A stretch of DNA of 16,580 bases from Acidimicrobiia bacterium. GTDB lineage: Bacteria; Actinomycetota; Acidimicrobiia; Acidimicrobiales; Acidimicrobilacustridaceae. The translations under genes and the position numbers were made by a program. Below, in pieces: positions 7,977 to 15,579 of this stretch. Numbering within the stretch: the stretch's first letter is position 1; every line of letters begins with the position of its first letter. Under the pieces are notes generated by a model, which was not told where the DNA came from, did no database searches, and saw only the letters and a list, made by a program, of their open reading frames with translations. Where the stretch lies: NCBI GenBank assembly GCA_016462055.1, contig JAEMTX010000007.1, positions 1 through 16,580 on the forward strand, given 5' to 3'.

Positions 7977-9628
7977 TGACCGCCTCGATCCTTTCCTCCG
8001 TGTTCGCCTCTGAAGGCGCGGCCTCGTTCCCAATTCTTCCGGCACTGATTTTTGTGCCGTTGATTGGAGCGATTCTTATTGCGCTCATGCCGCAGTCGCG
8101 CCCCGAACTTTCGCGACAGATGGCAATTATTACGGGGCTCCTCACGGGCGTTCTGAGTATTGCGTTGTTGGTCGAGTTCAAGACCGGCGACGCCGGATTC
8201 CAGTTTGTCGTTCAGCAAACCTGGGTGCAGTCCCTCGACATCAAGTTCTTCCTTGGCGTCGATGGCATCTCGTTATTCCTTGTTGTGCTCACAGGCATCT
8301 TGTTCCCGATCGCGCTTTTCGCAGCGAAGCCAGAACACAGCCCGAAGGGTTACTACGCGTGGCTCACATTGCTCATGGCGGGTTGTATGGGAGCGTTCCT
8401 GTCGCTCGATCTTTTCCTGTTCTTCTTGATGTTCGAAGTCACCCTGGTTCCGCTCTACATGCTCATTGGCAAGTGGGGCCACGGTCGTCGGGTCTACGCC
8501 GCAACAAAGTTCTTCCTCTACACGATGCTTGGCTCAGCGTTCATGCTGGTTTCCATCGTCACTCTGGCGGTTGTTGCGGGCGCGGGCGATAACGGTGGCG
8601 TTTCGTTTGACTTCACCAAGATCATCGCTTCGGACAGTTTGGCAACAAGCACCGGCCGTTGGTTGTTCTTGGGCATGGCCATTGCGTTTGCGGTGAAGGT
8701 TCCATCTTTCCCCTTCCACACGTGGCTGCCCGATGCGCACACCGAAGCGCCGACCGCAGGCTCAATCGATTTGGCCGGCATCCTTCTGAAACTTGGCACC
8801 TACGGTTTTCTCCGTTACGGACTTGAACTGTTCCCCGAAGCGACGGTGTGGTTTGCACCAGTGATGTTGACCTTGGCCACAATTGGTGTGGTCTATGGCG
8901 GCATCGTGGCGGCCATGCAACGCAACCTCAAGCGACTCATCGCTTATTCTTCGGTCTCCCACATGGGCTTTGCGCTTATGGGTCTGTTCGCGCTGAACGT
9001 CGAAGGCATCGAAGGTTCTGTGCTGCAGATGATCAACCACGGCATCTCAACTGGTGCTCTGTTCATCCTTCTCGGATTCCTCTACACCCGTCGCCACACC
9101 TACGAGATCTCTCAACTCAAGGGCATCGGCAAGGTCGCACCGGTTTTTGCTGGAATCTTCACCCTCGTGATGCTCTCCTCGATCGGTGTTCCTGGACTCA
9201 ACGGATTCGTTGGCGAATTCCTCATTCTTTTGGGCACCTTTATGGCCCACCGTTGGTGGGCTGTCGTGGCGGCGACCGGCGTCATCATCGCAGCGTTGTA
9301 TCTCCTCTGGGCCTACCAGCGCGTGTTCCAAGGCGAGCCAGACGAAGCAAACAAGTCATTCCCGGATCTCAATATCTCTGAGAAACTTGTGTTGGTCCCG
9401 CTCATTGCTCTCATCATCTTCCTTGGTATCTATCCGAAACCGGTCCTCGATCGCATCGAGCCTTCAGTGAAGCGGGTAGTTACACGGCTTGAGATGAAAG
9501 TCGATGGGTTCCAAGAACCAATCACTCGTAACGGCGCTGACTTACTCCGCATCACCGAGTCATCGCACACGATGAATGGTGAACATGGCCTTGGCGTCGC
9601 AACGAACGGTCAGGAGGCGGAGAAGTGA
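7976..9628 (+). CDS. nuoM: NADH-quinone oxidoreductase subunit M (set 1)
   Basis: NuoM (550 aa) is the middle antiporter-like proton channel subunit of complex I. Glu154 in FEVTLVPLYMLIGKWG and Lys241 in VKVPSFPFHTWLPDAHTEAP are the conserved charged pair of the proton path. The long stretch of hydrophobic helices matches the family. After the last membrane helix there is a hydrophilic tail of roughly 60 residues with no recognisable motif. The ATG is in a TGATG junction with nuoL and has AGGTGAG six bases upstream. The stop overlaps the GTG start of nuoN by four bases. Confidence 0.96.
   Translation: MTASILSSVFASEGAASFPILPALIFVPLIGAILIALMPQSRPELSRQMAIITGLLTGVLSIALLVEFKTGDAGFQFVVQQTWVQSLDIKFFLGVDGISLFLVVLTGILFPIALFAAKPEHSPKGYYAWLTLLMAGCMGAFLSLDLFLFFLMFEVTLVPLYMLIGKWGHGRRVYAATKFFLYTMLGSAFMLVSIVTLAVVAGAGDNGGVSFDFTKIIASDSLATSTGRWLFLGMAIAFAVKVPSFPFHTWLPDAHTEAPTAGSIDLAGILLKLGTYGFLRYGLELFPEATVWFAPVMLTLATIGVVYGGIVAAMQRNLKRLIAYSSVSHMGFALMGLFALNVEGIEGSVLQMINHGISTGALFILLGFLYTRRHTYEISQLKGIGKVAPVFAGIFTLVMLSSIGVPGLNGFVGEFLILLGTFMAHRWWAVVAATGVIIAALYLLWAYQRVFQGEPDEANKSFPDLNISEKLVLVPLIALIIFLGIYPKPVLDRIEPSVKRVVTRLEMKVDGFQEPITRNGADLLRITESSHTMNGEHGLGVATNGQEAEK
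9612..9617 (+). promoter_or_regulatory. Strong ribosome binding site for nuoN
   Basis: AGGAGG lies seven bases before the GTG at 9625 and supports this non-ATG start, which overlaps the nuoM stop as GTGA. Confidence 0.7.
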
Positions 9629-11259
9629 TCGCCTCTCTCTTCGCCCAAGCTGCTGTCACCTCAGCGACAACTGATGGTGGGATTGTTCATGTCGCTGGAC
9701 CATCCATTGATTGGGTCGCTCTTCTTCCAATGCTGATTTTGTTGGTAGGTGCGCTCCTTACGCTCACGTTCTCCTCCTTCTTGAAGGGTCATGCGCCAAA
9801 GGGTCTCTTCACCTGGACCACTGTTGCGATCGCTGTTGGCGCCGCGGTCAGTGCGGTTCCAATGTGGGCGCGAGTGCAGGGCTGGAATTCGCTGCTGTGG
9901 TGGAACCTCGATCACGCTCAAACCGGACCGTTCAGTACGGCTGGGGGAGCGGTTGGTATCGACGGTTTCTCACTGTTCATCACGGTGGTGCTGTGTGTCG
10001 GCGTTGTGCTTGCAGCGCTCCTTGCTGATGATTTCTTGCGTCGCGAATCAATGAGTGGCCCCGAGTTCTACGTCCTGCTGCTCCTGTCGGCGGTCGGTGG
10101 CGTCATCATGGCCATGTCGAACGATCTCATCGTTCTGTTCATTGGTCTTGAAACACTCTCTATTGCCGTTTATGTGCTTGCAGGTATGAATCTGCGTCGA
10201 GTGCAGTCTCAAGAATCAGGCATCAAATACTTCGTTCTTGGCGCATTCTCTTCTGCTTTCCTGCTCTACGGCATTGCGATGCTTTATGGAGCAACTGGAT
10301 CAACAAACTTTGTCGACATTCGTGAGTTCATGGCGACGGTTGTCCCGATCCACAACGGATTACTGCTTCTCGGACTCGTACTCGTACTTGTCGGTCTGGC
10401 GTTCAAGATCTCTGCCGTGCCATTCCACGCATGGAGCCCCGATGTTTATGACGGCGCTCCCACCCCAGCGACTGCATGGATGGCTGCCGGCGTGAAAGCT
10501 GCCGCAGTCGCGGGCCTCGTTCGGGTCTTCATGCTGACGTTCTCGAATTACGCCTCGACCTGGAAACCCATCATGTACGTCTTGGCCATTTTGTCGATGG
10601 TCCTTGGAGCTGCGCTCGCGATCGTTCAGAGCAACGTGAAGCGGATGTTGGCCTATTCATCGATCAGCCATGCGGGTTTCATTCTCATGGCGATTCAGGC
10701 GAACAGCGGAAACGGCATCACCGCGTCAGCGTTCTATGTCGCCGTTTACACCTTCATGGTGGCGGGCTCATTCGGTGTGGCCGCCATTGTCGGCCGCAAG
10801 GGCGATGGAAATCACGAATTGTCCGATTATCAGGGCCTCGTTCGCTCGAATCCGTGGTTGGCGGGCTCATTCATCCTGTTGCTCTTGGCTCAGGCCGGTG
10901 TGCCATTCACCGCTGGCTTCTTTGCCAAGTTCTTGGCCATTACCGCTGCCGCCGATGCTCACGCGGTGCCCTTGGCGCTGGTGGCCATGGTCTCTGCCGT
11001 GATTTCGGCATTCCTGTATCTCCGGATCATCGTGGCCATGTTCATGTCTGGTGGCGACGACGGACTCGAGGACGTTCCTCGTTCAAATCGACTCCGGGTT
11101 CCATTTGCGGCCGGACTGGCCATCGGAATCTGTGTCGTTGTTACCCTCGTTTACGGTCTGTTACCAGACCTGCTTCTTCACAACGCTCGTGCCGCCACTC
11201 CGGCTGCGGTTCAGTACGAGCGTCCCTCCGCCACAGGGTCCACCACCGCCGGTGGCTGA
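9625..11259 (+). CDS. nuoN: NADH-quinone oxidoreductase subunit N (set 1)
   Basis: NuoN (544 aa) is the antiporter-like proton channel subunit nearest NuoK in the complex I membrane arm. The conserved pair is present: Glu176 in FIGLETLSIAVYVLAG and Lys261 in FKISAVPFHAWSPDVYDGAPTP. There is one hydrophobic segment after another across most of its length, as expected. The GTG start is supported by a strong AGGAGG site and overlaps the nuoM stop. This is the last gene of the first set; a 78-base gap follows before nuoA of the second set. The C-terminal tail after the last helix is short and hydrophilic. Confidence 0.96.
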   Translation: MIASLFAQAAVTSATTDGGIVHVAGPSIDWVALLPMLILLVGALLTLTFSSFLKGHAPKGLFTWTTVAIAVGAAVSAVPMWARVQGWNSLLWWNLDHAQTGPFSTAGGAVGIDGFSLFITVVLCVGVVLAALLADDFLRRESMSGPEFYVLLLLSAVGGVIMAMSNDLIVLFIGLETLSIAVYVLAGMNLRRVQSQESGIKYFVLGAFSSAFLLYGIAMLYGATGSTNFVDIREFMATVVPIHNGLLLLGLVLVLVGLAFKISAVPFHAWSPDVYDGAPTPATAWMAAGVKAAAVAGLVRVFMLTFSNYASTWKPIMYVLAILSMVLGAALAIVQSNVKRMLAYSSISHAGFILMAIQANSGNGITASAFYVAVYTFMVAGSFGVAAIVGRKGDGNHELSDYQGLVRSNPWLAGSFILLLLAQAGVPFTAGFFAKFLAITAAADAHAVPLALVAMVSAVISAFLYLRIIVAMFMSGGDDGLEDVPRSNRLRVPFAAGLAIGICVVVTLVYGLLPDLLLHNARAATPAAVQYERPSATGSTTAGG

Positions 11260-11337
11260 TCACACAAGATTGAACCGCTTTCTCTATGCGACAAGGATTT
11301 CATGCCGTGTTCGGCCCTTCTGTAGTGTCCGGGAACG
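11260..11337 (+). promoter_or_regulatory. Gap between the two nuo sets; possible weak promoter
   Basis: This 78-base stretch is the only sizeable non-coding DNA in the window. TAGTGT at 11323-11328 fits the loose actinobacterial -10 pattern TANNNT. No good -35 box is seen at 17-18 bases (TTCATG at best). If used, transcription would begin about 11335, giving an almost leaderless nuoA message. The nuoA start also lacks a well-spaced purine-rich site, which fits a leaderless start. Read-through from set 1 is an equally plausible source of expression, because no terminator with a T tract is visible. Confidence 0.3.
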
Positions 11338-11712
11338 ATGACTGAGTACTCCGATTTCGTCAGGCAATATCTCACCGTCGTGATTTTCGCGGGCCTTGGT
11401 ATTGGTATTGGTGCCGGTCTGCTCGGCATCGGCAAGATCTTCCGCCCCACTCGCCCTCAAGAGCAGAAGTATCTGGTCTACGAGTCAGGTGTCGATCCGG
11501 TGGGTACGGGTTGGTCTCAAAGCCAGATTCGCTATTACATCTACGCGCTTCTCTTCGTTATGTTCGATGTTGAAGCGGTCTTCATGTTCCCGTGGGCCAC
11601 ACGACTCGAGGCCTATGGTGTCTTTGGTCTGGTCGAGATGCTTATTTTTGTGGCGATCTTGGCGCTTGGTCTGCTCTATGCCTGGCGGAAGAAGGTGCTC
11701 CAATGGGCTTAG
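11338..11712 (+). CDS. nuoA: NADH-quinone oxidoreductase subunit A (set 2)
   Basis: NuoA (124 aa) is a three-helix membrane subunit at the junction of the two arms of complex I; its first loop lines the quinone site. Recognisable features are KYLVYESGVDPVGTGWSQSQ in that loop (Glu49) and the FDVEAVFMFPWA motif with Asp77 and Glu79 in the second helix. The GVDPVGTGW form of the loop resembles the streptomycete nuo2-type protein as I recall it. It opens the second nuo set. GGGA sits only three bases before the ATG, so the start may be leaderless. Its stop lies 10 bases inside nuoB. Confidence 0.93.
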   Translation: MTEYSDFVRQYLTVVIFAGLGIGIGAGLLGIGKIFRPTRPQEQKYLVYESGVDPVGTGWSQSQIRYYIYALLFVMFDVEAVFMFPWATRLEAYGVFGLVEMLIFVAILALGLLYAWRKKVLQWA

Positions 11713-12203
11713 TTGAAAGTGGCAAGTTGCCCAAGCCGCTGGCCAAACTCCTCAACATTTCCCGTAAGTATTCGATTTGGGCCTACCAATGGGGTCTTGC
11801 GTGTTGCGCGATCGAAATGGGTGCGGCGTTCGCATCGCCGCGCTACGACGTCATGCGCCTCGGCGTGATCCCGTTCCCCGCGAGCCCGCGTCAAGCCGAC
11901 CTTGTCGTGATCGCGGGCACGGTGACCGACAAACTTGCTCCCGCCGTTGTGCGTCTTTACGAGCAGATGCCTGATCCGAAGTACGTCATCTCAATGGGTT
12001 CCTGCGCCAATTGCGGCGGTCCTTACTGGGATAGCTACTCAGTGACCAAGGGTGTCGATCAGTTGATTCCGGTTGACGTTTACGTTCCTGGCTGCCCGCC
12101 ACGTCCGGAAGCACTGCTTGAAGGAATCATCCTTCTTCAAGAACGCATTGCTCACGAGGACATGGCTGAGCGTTGGAAGGGTGGACCAATTGTCGTCAGC
12201 TGA
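11703..12203 (+). CDS. nuoB: NADH-quinone oxidoreductase subunit B (set 2)
   Basis: NuoB (166 aa) holds cluster N2, the last iron-sulfur centre, which reduces quinone. The ligands are all present: the tandem Cys34-Cys35 in GLACCAIEMG, Cys101 in GSCANCGG and Cys131 in YVPGCPPRPEALLEG. The frame is open far upstream (an ATG exists at 11592), but that part is antiparallel to nothing and is simply nuoA read in another frame. The ATG at 11703 has GAAGG seven bases upstream and gives the family's normal N-terminus. The gene overlaps the end of nuoA by 10 bases. The sequence YQWGLACCAIE is of the type found in EFG-less actinobacterial sets, as I recall it. Confidence 0.95.
   Translation: MGLVESGKLPKPLAKLLNISRKYSIWAYQWGLACCAIEMGAAFASPRYDVMRLGVIPFPASPRQADLVVIAGTVTDKLAPAVVRLYEQMPDPKYVISMGSCANCGGPYWDSYSVTKGVDQLIPVDVYVPGCPPRPEALLEGIILLQERIAHEDMAERWKGGPIVVS
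12175..12180 (+). promoter_or_regulatory. Ribosome binding site deciding the nuoC start
   Basis: GGAAGG lies nine bases before the TTG at 12190. The in-frame GTG at 12181 directly abuts it and is therefore less likely to be the start. Confidence 0.45.
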
Positions 12204-12864
12204 CACAGAAACGCCCGAAGAGGCAGCGCCCGCGACCGACGATGCGCGAGAAGCCGTTTTGGCCGAGTTCACATCGCGCCTTGGCGACGGTGTCGTTGGC
12301 TCGCACATTCGCGTCGGTGACGATCTCTGGATCCGCGTCGATCGCGCCCATTGGCTCGAAACGGCCGAGGTTGCAAAGTCGATGGGCTACCGATTCTTCG
12401 ATTTCCTGTCTGCGATCGACTGGCTTCCTTCGCCGTTCGGTCGCGACATGGATGCGCAAGAAGACCTCGTTGTTGCGGGCACTCCGGCCAAGGAACCTGA
12501 AGTGATGGTGCAGGGCTACGCCGGTGGCGATACCCGTTTCCAACTTCTTGCTCGTTTGTACTCAATTAGCGCGGGAATGGGCATCACCTTCAAGTGTGAT
12601 CTTCCCGACGACGACCTCACTGCGCCGACATGGTCAAACGTGTTTGCCGGTGCGAACTGGCACGAGCGTGAAGCGCGCGAAATGTTTGGCTTCTCGTTCG
12701 ATGGTCATCCGAACATGATCAATATGTACTTGCCTGCCGATTTTGTGGGCAATCCGCTTCGTAAGGACTTTCCGTTGCTGGCTCGCCGGGTACGCCCGTG
12801 GCCCGGCATCGTTGACGTTGAACCAATGCCCGGTGTTGCCGATGAGGAAGGAGAGGGCGAATGA
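12190..12864 (+). CDS. nuoC: NADH-quinone oxidoreductase subunit C (set 2)
   Basis: NuoC (224 aa from this start) is a soluble structural subunit of the peripheral arm that packs against NuoD. It has no cofactor. The family signature is near the C-terminus: WHEREAREMFGFSFDGHPN followed by a Leu-Pro and NPLRKDFPL. The N-terminal 25 residues are acidic and poorly conserved. The frame is open upstream to an ATG at 12073, but that stretch is nuoB in another frame. Candidate starts are GTG 12181 and TTG 12190; TTG has the better-spaced ribosome site. Either would overlap the end of nuoB. It is a separate gene, not the NuoCD fusion seen in E. coli. The stop overlaps nuoD by four bases (ATGA). Confidence 0.92.
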   Translation: MSSADTETPEEAAPATDDAREAVLAEFTSRLGDGVVGSHIRVGDDLWIRVDRAHWLETAEVAKSMGYRFFDFLSAIDWLPSPFGRDMDAQEDLVVAGTPAKEPEVMVQGYAGGDTRFQLLARLYSISAGMGITFKCDLPDDDLTAPTWSNVFAGANWHEREAREMFGFSFDGHPNMINMYLPADFVGNPLRKDFPLLARRVRPWPGIVDVEPMPGVADEEGEGE

Positions 12865-14036
12865 CCGCTGTTAGTGATCCGCAATCCGTTGCTGCCCTCG
12901 TTGCCGAAGCGAACGACAATCGCGTGAACCTCGATTTCGAAACCGAGGGAATGACCCTCAACATGGGTCCGCAGCATCCCGCTACGCATGGAACGCTTCG
13001 CATCATCGCTCGCCTCGATGGCGAGCAGGTGATTTCTGCCGAACCGATGTGTGGCTACATGCATCGCGGCTACGAAAAACTCACCGAGGTTCGTACCTAT
13101 CCGCAGATCAATGCGCTTATCAATCGCATCGACTGGCTCGGAAGTTTCGCCAACGAGGTTCCGTTCATCCTCGCAGCGGAGAAGTTGATGGATGTTGAAG
13201 CACCGCCTCGTGCGCAGTGGATACGCACAATTCTTTTTGAAATGTCGCGTGTTGCAAACATCTCCCTGTTCCTCGGTGACTTTGGTCTGCAGCTTGGCGG
13301 CATGACCGCTGGTTTCTATGCATTCCGTGACCGCGAATGGGTACTCAACCAGATCGAATCTGCAACCGGTGGTCGGTTCCACCCGAACTTCGATCGCATC
13401 GGTGGCCTGAAAGACGATCTGCCCAAGGGCTGGATCGAAGAGTCTCATACGGCGATGGACAAACTCCTCGCTTTCTGCGACGAGATGGAAGATCTTCTCG
13501 TCGGCAACGAAATTTTCCAAGGCCGGACCCGTGGTATCGGCGTCATTCCTGCCGAGATCGCGCTTTCTTATGGTCTTTCCGGTGCCAACCTTCGAGCCTC
13601 CGGAGTCGACTGGGATCTTCGTCGTGACAATTGTCCTCCCGGACTCGTCTATGACAAGGCCGACTGGAAAGTCTGGACACATCCCGACGGCGATTGTTTC
13701 GCTCGCACCTGGGTCCGCCTTCAGGAAACTCGTGAAGCAGCAAAGATCGTGAAGCAATTGCTCGACACCATCCCGAGTGGTCCGGTTATGGCCAAGGTTC
13801 CGCGCATCATCAAGGTGCCTGCAGGCGAGGCTTACGTCGCGACCGAGAATCCTCTTGGCGAAATGGGTTACTACGTCGTGTCGAAGGGCGACCTCGTTCC
13901 CTTCCGCGTCAAGATCCGTTCGGCGTCGTTCAACAATATTTCCGTACTGCCGTGGGTGGCCCGGGGCGCGTATGTTCCCGACCTCATCTCGATCCTCGGC
14001 AGTCTGTATTTCATTTTGGGTGACATCGACCGATGA
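12861..14036 (+). CDS. nuoD: NADH-quinone oxidoreductase subunit D (set 2), altered quinone-site motif
   Basis: NuoD (391 aa), the 49-kDa-type subunit related to the large subunit of NiFe hydrogenases, forms the quinone pocket with NuoB. The MGPQHPATHG motif gives the conserved His39 and His43. YMHRGYEKL and the C-terminal GDIDR are also present. At the position where canonical NuoD has Asp-Tyr (the Tyr contacts the quinone head group), this protein has Asp91-Trp92 in NRIDWLGSFANEVPF. The hydrogenase-type nickel cysteines are not present, as expected for NuoD. The ATG has AAGGAG seven bases upstream and overlaps nuoC. The stop overlaps the next gene, nuoH, by four bases, so nuoE, F and G do not follow. 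Length is within the family range. Confidence 0.95.
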   Translation: MTAVSDPQSVAALVAEANDNRVNLDFETEGMTLNMGPQHPATHGTLRIIARLDGEQVISAEPMCGYMHRGYEKLTEVRTYPQINALINRIDWLGSFANEVPFILAAEKLMDVEAPPRAQWIRTILFEMSRVANISLFLGDFGLQLGGMTAGFYAFRDREWVLNQIESATGGRFHPNFDRIGGLKDDLPKGWIEESHTAMDKLLAFCDEMEDLLVGNEIFQGRTRGIGVIPAEIALSYGLSGANLRASGVDWDLRRDNCPPGLVYDKADWKVWTHPDGDCFARTWVRLQETREAAKIVKQLLDTIPSGPVMAKVPRIIKVPAGEAYVATENPLGEMGYYVVSKGDLVPFRVKIRSASFNNISVLPWVARGAYVPDLISILGSLYFILGDIDR

Positions 14037-15070
14037 CACTTCTCCTTGCCTCGTTCGCGCCGCCGTATTGGCTCTCGACCCTTATCAAGGTTCTCGTCAT
14101 CAGCGCAGTGGTGCCTACTACTGCGCTGATTCTCGGCATGGTCTTCTTGTTTAAGATCATGTCGTGGATGCAGAGCCGTCTTGGTCCGCAAGAAGCAGGC
14201 CCGCGCGGAACACTGCAGCTTCTTGCTGATGGCGTGAAGTTCCTTCAGAAGGAAGACATCGCGCCCAATGGTGCCGATCTTTGGGTCTTCAAGGTCGCCC
14301 CACTCGTCGTACTGATGTCAACACTCGTTCTCTATGTGGCATTGCCGGCTTCAATGCATCTTGTTGTCGCCGACCTTGATGTCGGCGTGTTCTTTGTGCT
14401 CGCCGTCGCGTCGTTGTCGGTCATCGGCGTGCTCATGGCGGGGTGGTCATCGGCGAGCAAGTACTCACTCATGGGCGCGCTGCGTGCTGCTGGTCAGCTC
14501 ATCGCGTATGAACTTCCGATGGTGCTTGCCGTCATCGGCGTGGTCATCCAGGCGGGCACTATGAGCCTCAATGGCATTGTCCTCGCTCAGAACAACGGTT
14601 CAATCTTTGGTTGGGGTGGAATCGGATTCCCGTACATCCTCACTCAGTTCCTCGGCTTCTTCATCTTCATCGCCGCGGTGCAAGCCGAACTCACGCAACC
14701 TCCGTTCGACATGCCTGTCGCCGAATCGGAGATTGTTTCCGGTTATCAGGTTGAGTACACCGGTTTCCGATTCCTCATCTTCTTCTTGGCCGAGTTCGCC
14801 ACAGCGTTTGTATTTGCCGGAATAGCTGCGGTGCTCTTCCTTGGCGGCTGGGCCGTCCCGTGGCTTCCCACCGAGAGCGATTGGTATTACGTGCTCGGCC
14901 CGATCGTTCTGTTCGCGAAGGTGATGATCGTTTCCTTCATCATCTTCTGGGTGCGTTTCACCTACCCACGTTTCCGTGAGGATCAGCTTCAGAGCCTCGC
15001 TTGGAAAGTCCTTATCCCGTTGGCCCTCGTAAATATTGTGGTCACTGCTGTGCTGAAGGTGGTGCTCTGA
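14033..15070 (+). CDS. nuoH: NADH-quinone oxidoreductase subunit H (set 2)
   Basis: This second NuoH (345 aa) is a polytopic membrane protein of the quinone/proton-channel type. It shows SRLGPQEAGPRGTLQLLADGVKFLQKED, GWSSASKYSLMGALRAAGQ and QPPFDMPVAESEIVSGYQVEYTGFRF, the acid-rich coupling loop. It is clearly diverged from the first copy and lacks that copy's C-terminal extension. The PFDMPVAESEI form resembles streptomycete nuo2-type NuoH as I recall it. After the first helix the usual Glu-Arg pair (WFERK in the first copy) is replaced by Leu39-Phe40. The ATG overlaps the nuoD stop (ATGA). GGGTGA nine bases upstream is a modest ribosome site, so translational coupling to nuoD is likely. Confidence 0.95.
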   Translation: MTLLLASFAPPYWLSTLIKVLVISAVVPTTALILGMVFLFKIMSWMQSRLGPQEAGPRGTLQLLADGVKFLQKEDIAPNGADLWVFKVAPLVVLMSTLVLYVALPASMHLVVADLDVGVFFVLAVASLSVIGVLMAGWSSASKYSLMGALRAAGQLIAYELPMVLAVIGVVIQAGTMSLNGIVLAQNNGSIFGWGGIGFPYILTQFLGFFIFIAAVQAELTQPPFDMPVAESEIVSGYQVEYTGFRFLIFFLAEFATAFVFAGIAAVLFLGGWAVPWLPTESDWYYVLGPIVLFAKVMIVSFIIFWVRFTYPRFREDQLQSLAWKVLIPLALVNIVVTAVLKVVL

Positions 15071-15579
15071 TGCCCCCCAAGCCCAAGGTTCCAGGCCTCA
15101 TCAAGGGTCTTGGCGTCACGTTCGGCGAGATGGTGAAAACCCTCAAAGACGGTCCGCAGACAACTCGCTATCCGCACGAGCGTGAAGAAGTCGCGCCGCG
15201 TGCTCGTGGTGTCATTGCGCTTCACGAAGAGAACTGCACCTCGTGCATGTTGTGCGCGCGCGAGTGTCCCGATTGGTGCATCTTCATCGAGGCGCATAAG
15301 TACCTCGCTCCGCCTCGCCGTGAAGGCGGCAAGCCTCGTCAGAAGAATGAACTCGACCGTTTCGACATCGATTTCTCACTCTGCATGTATTGCGGAATTT
15401 GTGTTGAGGTCTGCCCGTTCGACGCGCTGTTCTGGAGCCCGGAACACGAGTACTCCGAAGTCCGTATTGCCGATCTTCTTCACGACAAGACTCGTCTTGA
15501 CCAGTGGATGCAGACCGTTCCCGAATTTGAGGCCTACGAAGCTGGCGCTGAAACCAAGGTCAAGAAGGTTCCGCGCTGA
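15070..15579 (+). CDS. nuoI: NADH-quinone oxidoreductase subunit I (set 2)
   Basis: This second NuoI (169 aa) is an 8Fe ferredoxin-like subunit. Cys56, 59, 62 and 66, and Cys105, 108, 111 and 115, are complete ligand sets for N6a and N6b. CMLCARECPDWCIFI and DFSLCMYCGICVEVCPFDALFWSPE are hallmarks I recall for the streptomycete nuo2-type NuoI. They differ clearly from the first copy, and the first copy's long His-rich tail is absent. The frame is open upstream, but the ATG at 15070 is in a TGATG junction with nuoH and has GAAGGTGG eight bases upstream. Without NuoG in this set, it is the most upstream iron-sulfur protein encoded here and is where an alternative electron donor would dock (inference). 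Confidence 0.95.
   Translation: MPPKPKVPGLIKGLGVTFGEMVKTLKDGPQTTRYPHEREEVAPRARGVIALHEENCTSCMLCARECPDWCIFIEAHKYLAPPRREGGKPRQKNELDRFDIDFSLCMYCGICVEVCPFDALFWSPEHEYSEVRIADLLHDKTRLDQWMQTVPEFEAYEAGAETKVKKVPR

Noticed and set aside
11243..11255. Small GC-rich hairpin (5-bp stem, 3-base loop) at the end of nuoN as a terminator between the sets
   Set aside because: The stem is short, lies inside the nuoN coding end and has no T tract after it.
11482..11490. Ser instead of Cys in the NuoA first-loop motif (YESG rather than YECG)
   Set aside because: Ser at this position also occurs in ordinary bacterial NuoA such as that of E. coli, so it is not notable.
11592..11702. Longer 5' extension of nuoB starting at ATG 11592
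   Set aside because: It is nuoA read in another frame; the ATG at 11703 gives the normal NuoB N-terminus and a good ribosome site.
12073..12189. Longer 5' extension of nuoC starting at ATG 12073
   Set aside because: The stretch is nuoB coding sequence in another frame, gives no NuoC-like residues and lacks a ribosome site; starts near 12181-12190 fit better.
12705..14039. Long minus-strand open frame (444 codons) opposite nuoD
   Set aside because: It mirrors the codon pattern of nuoD, has no recognisable motif and covers a gene with complete family signatures on the + strand.
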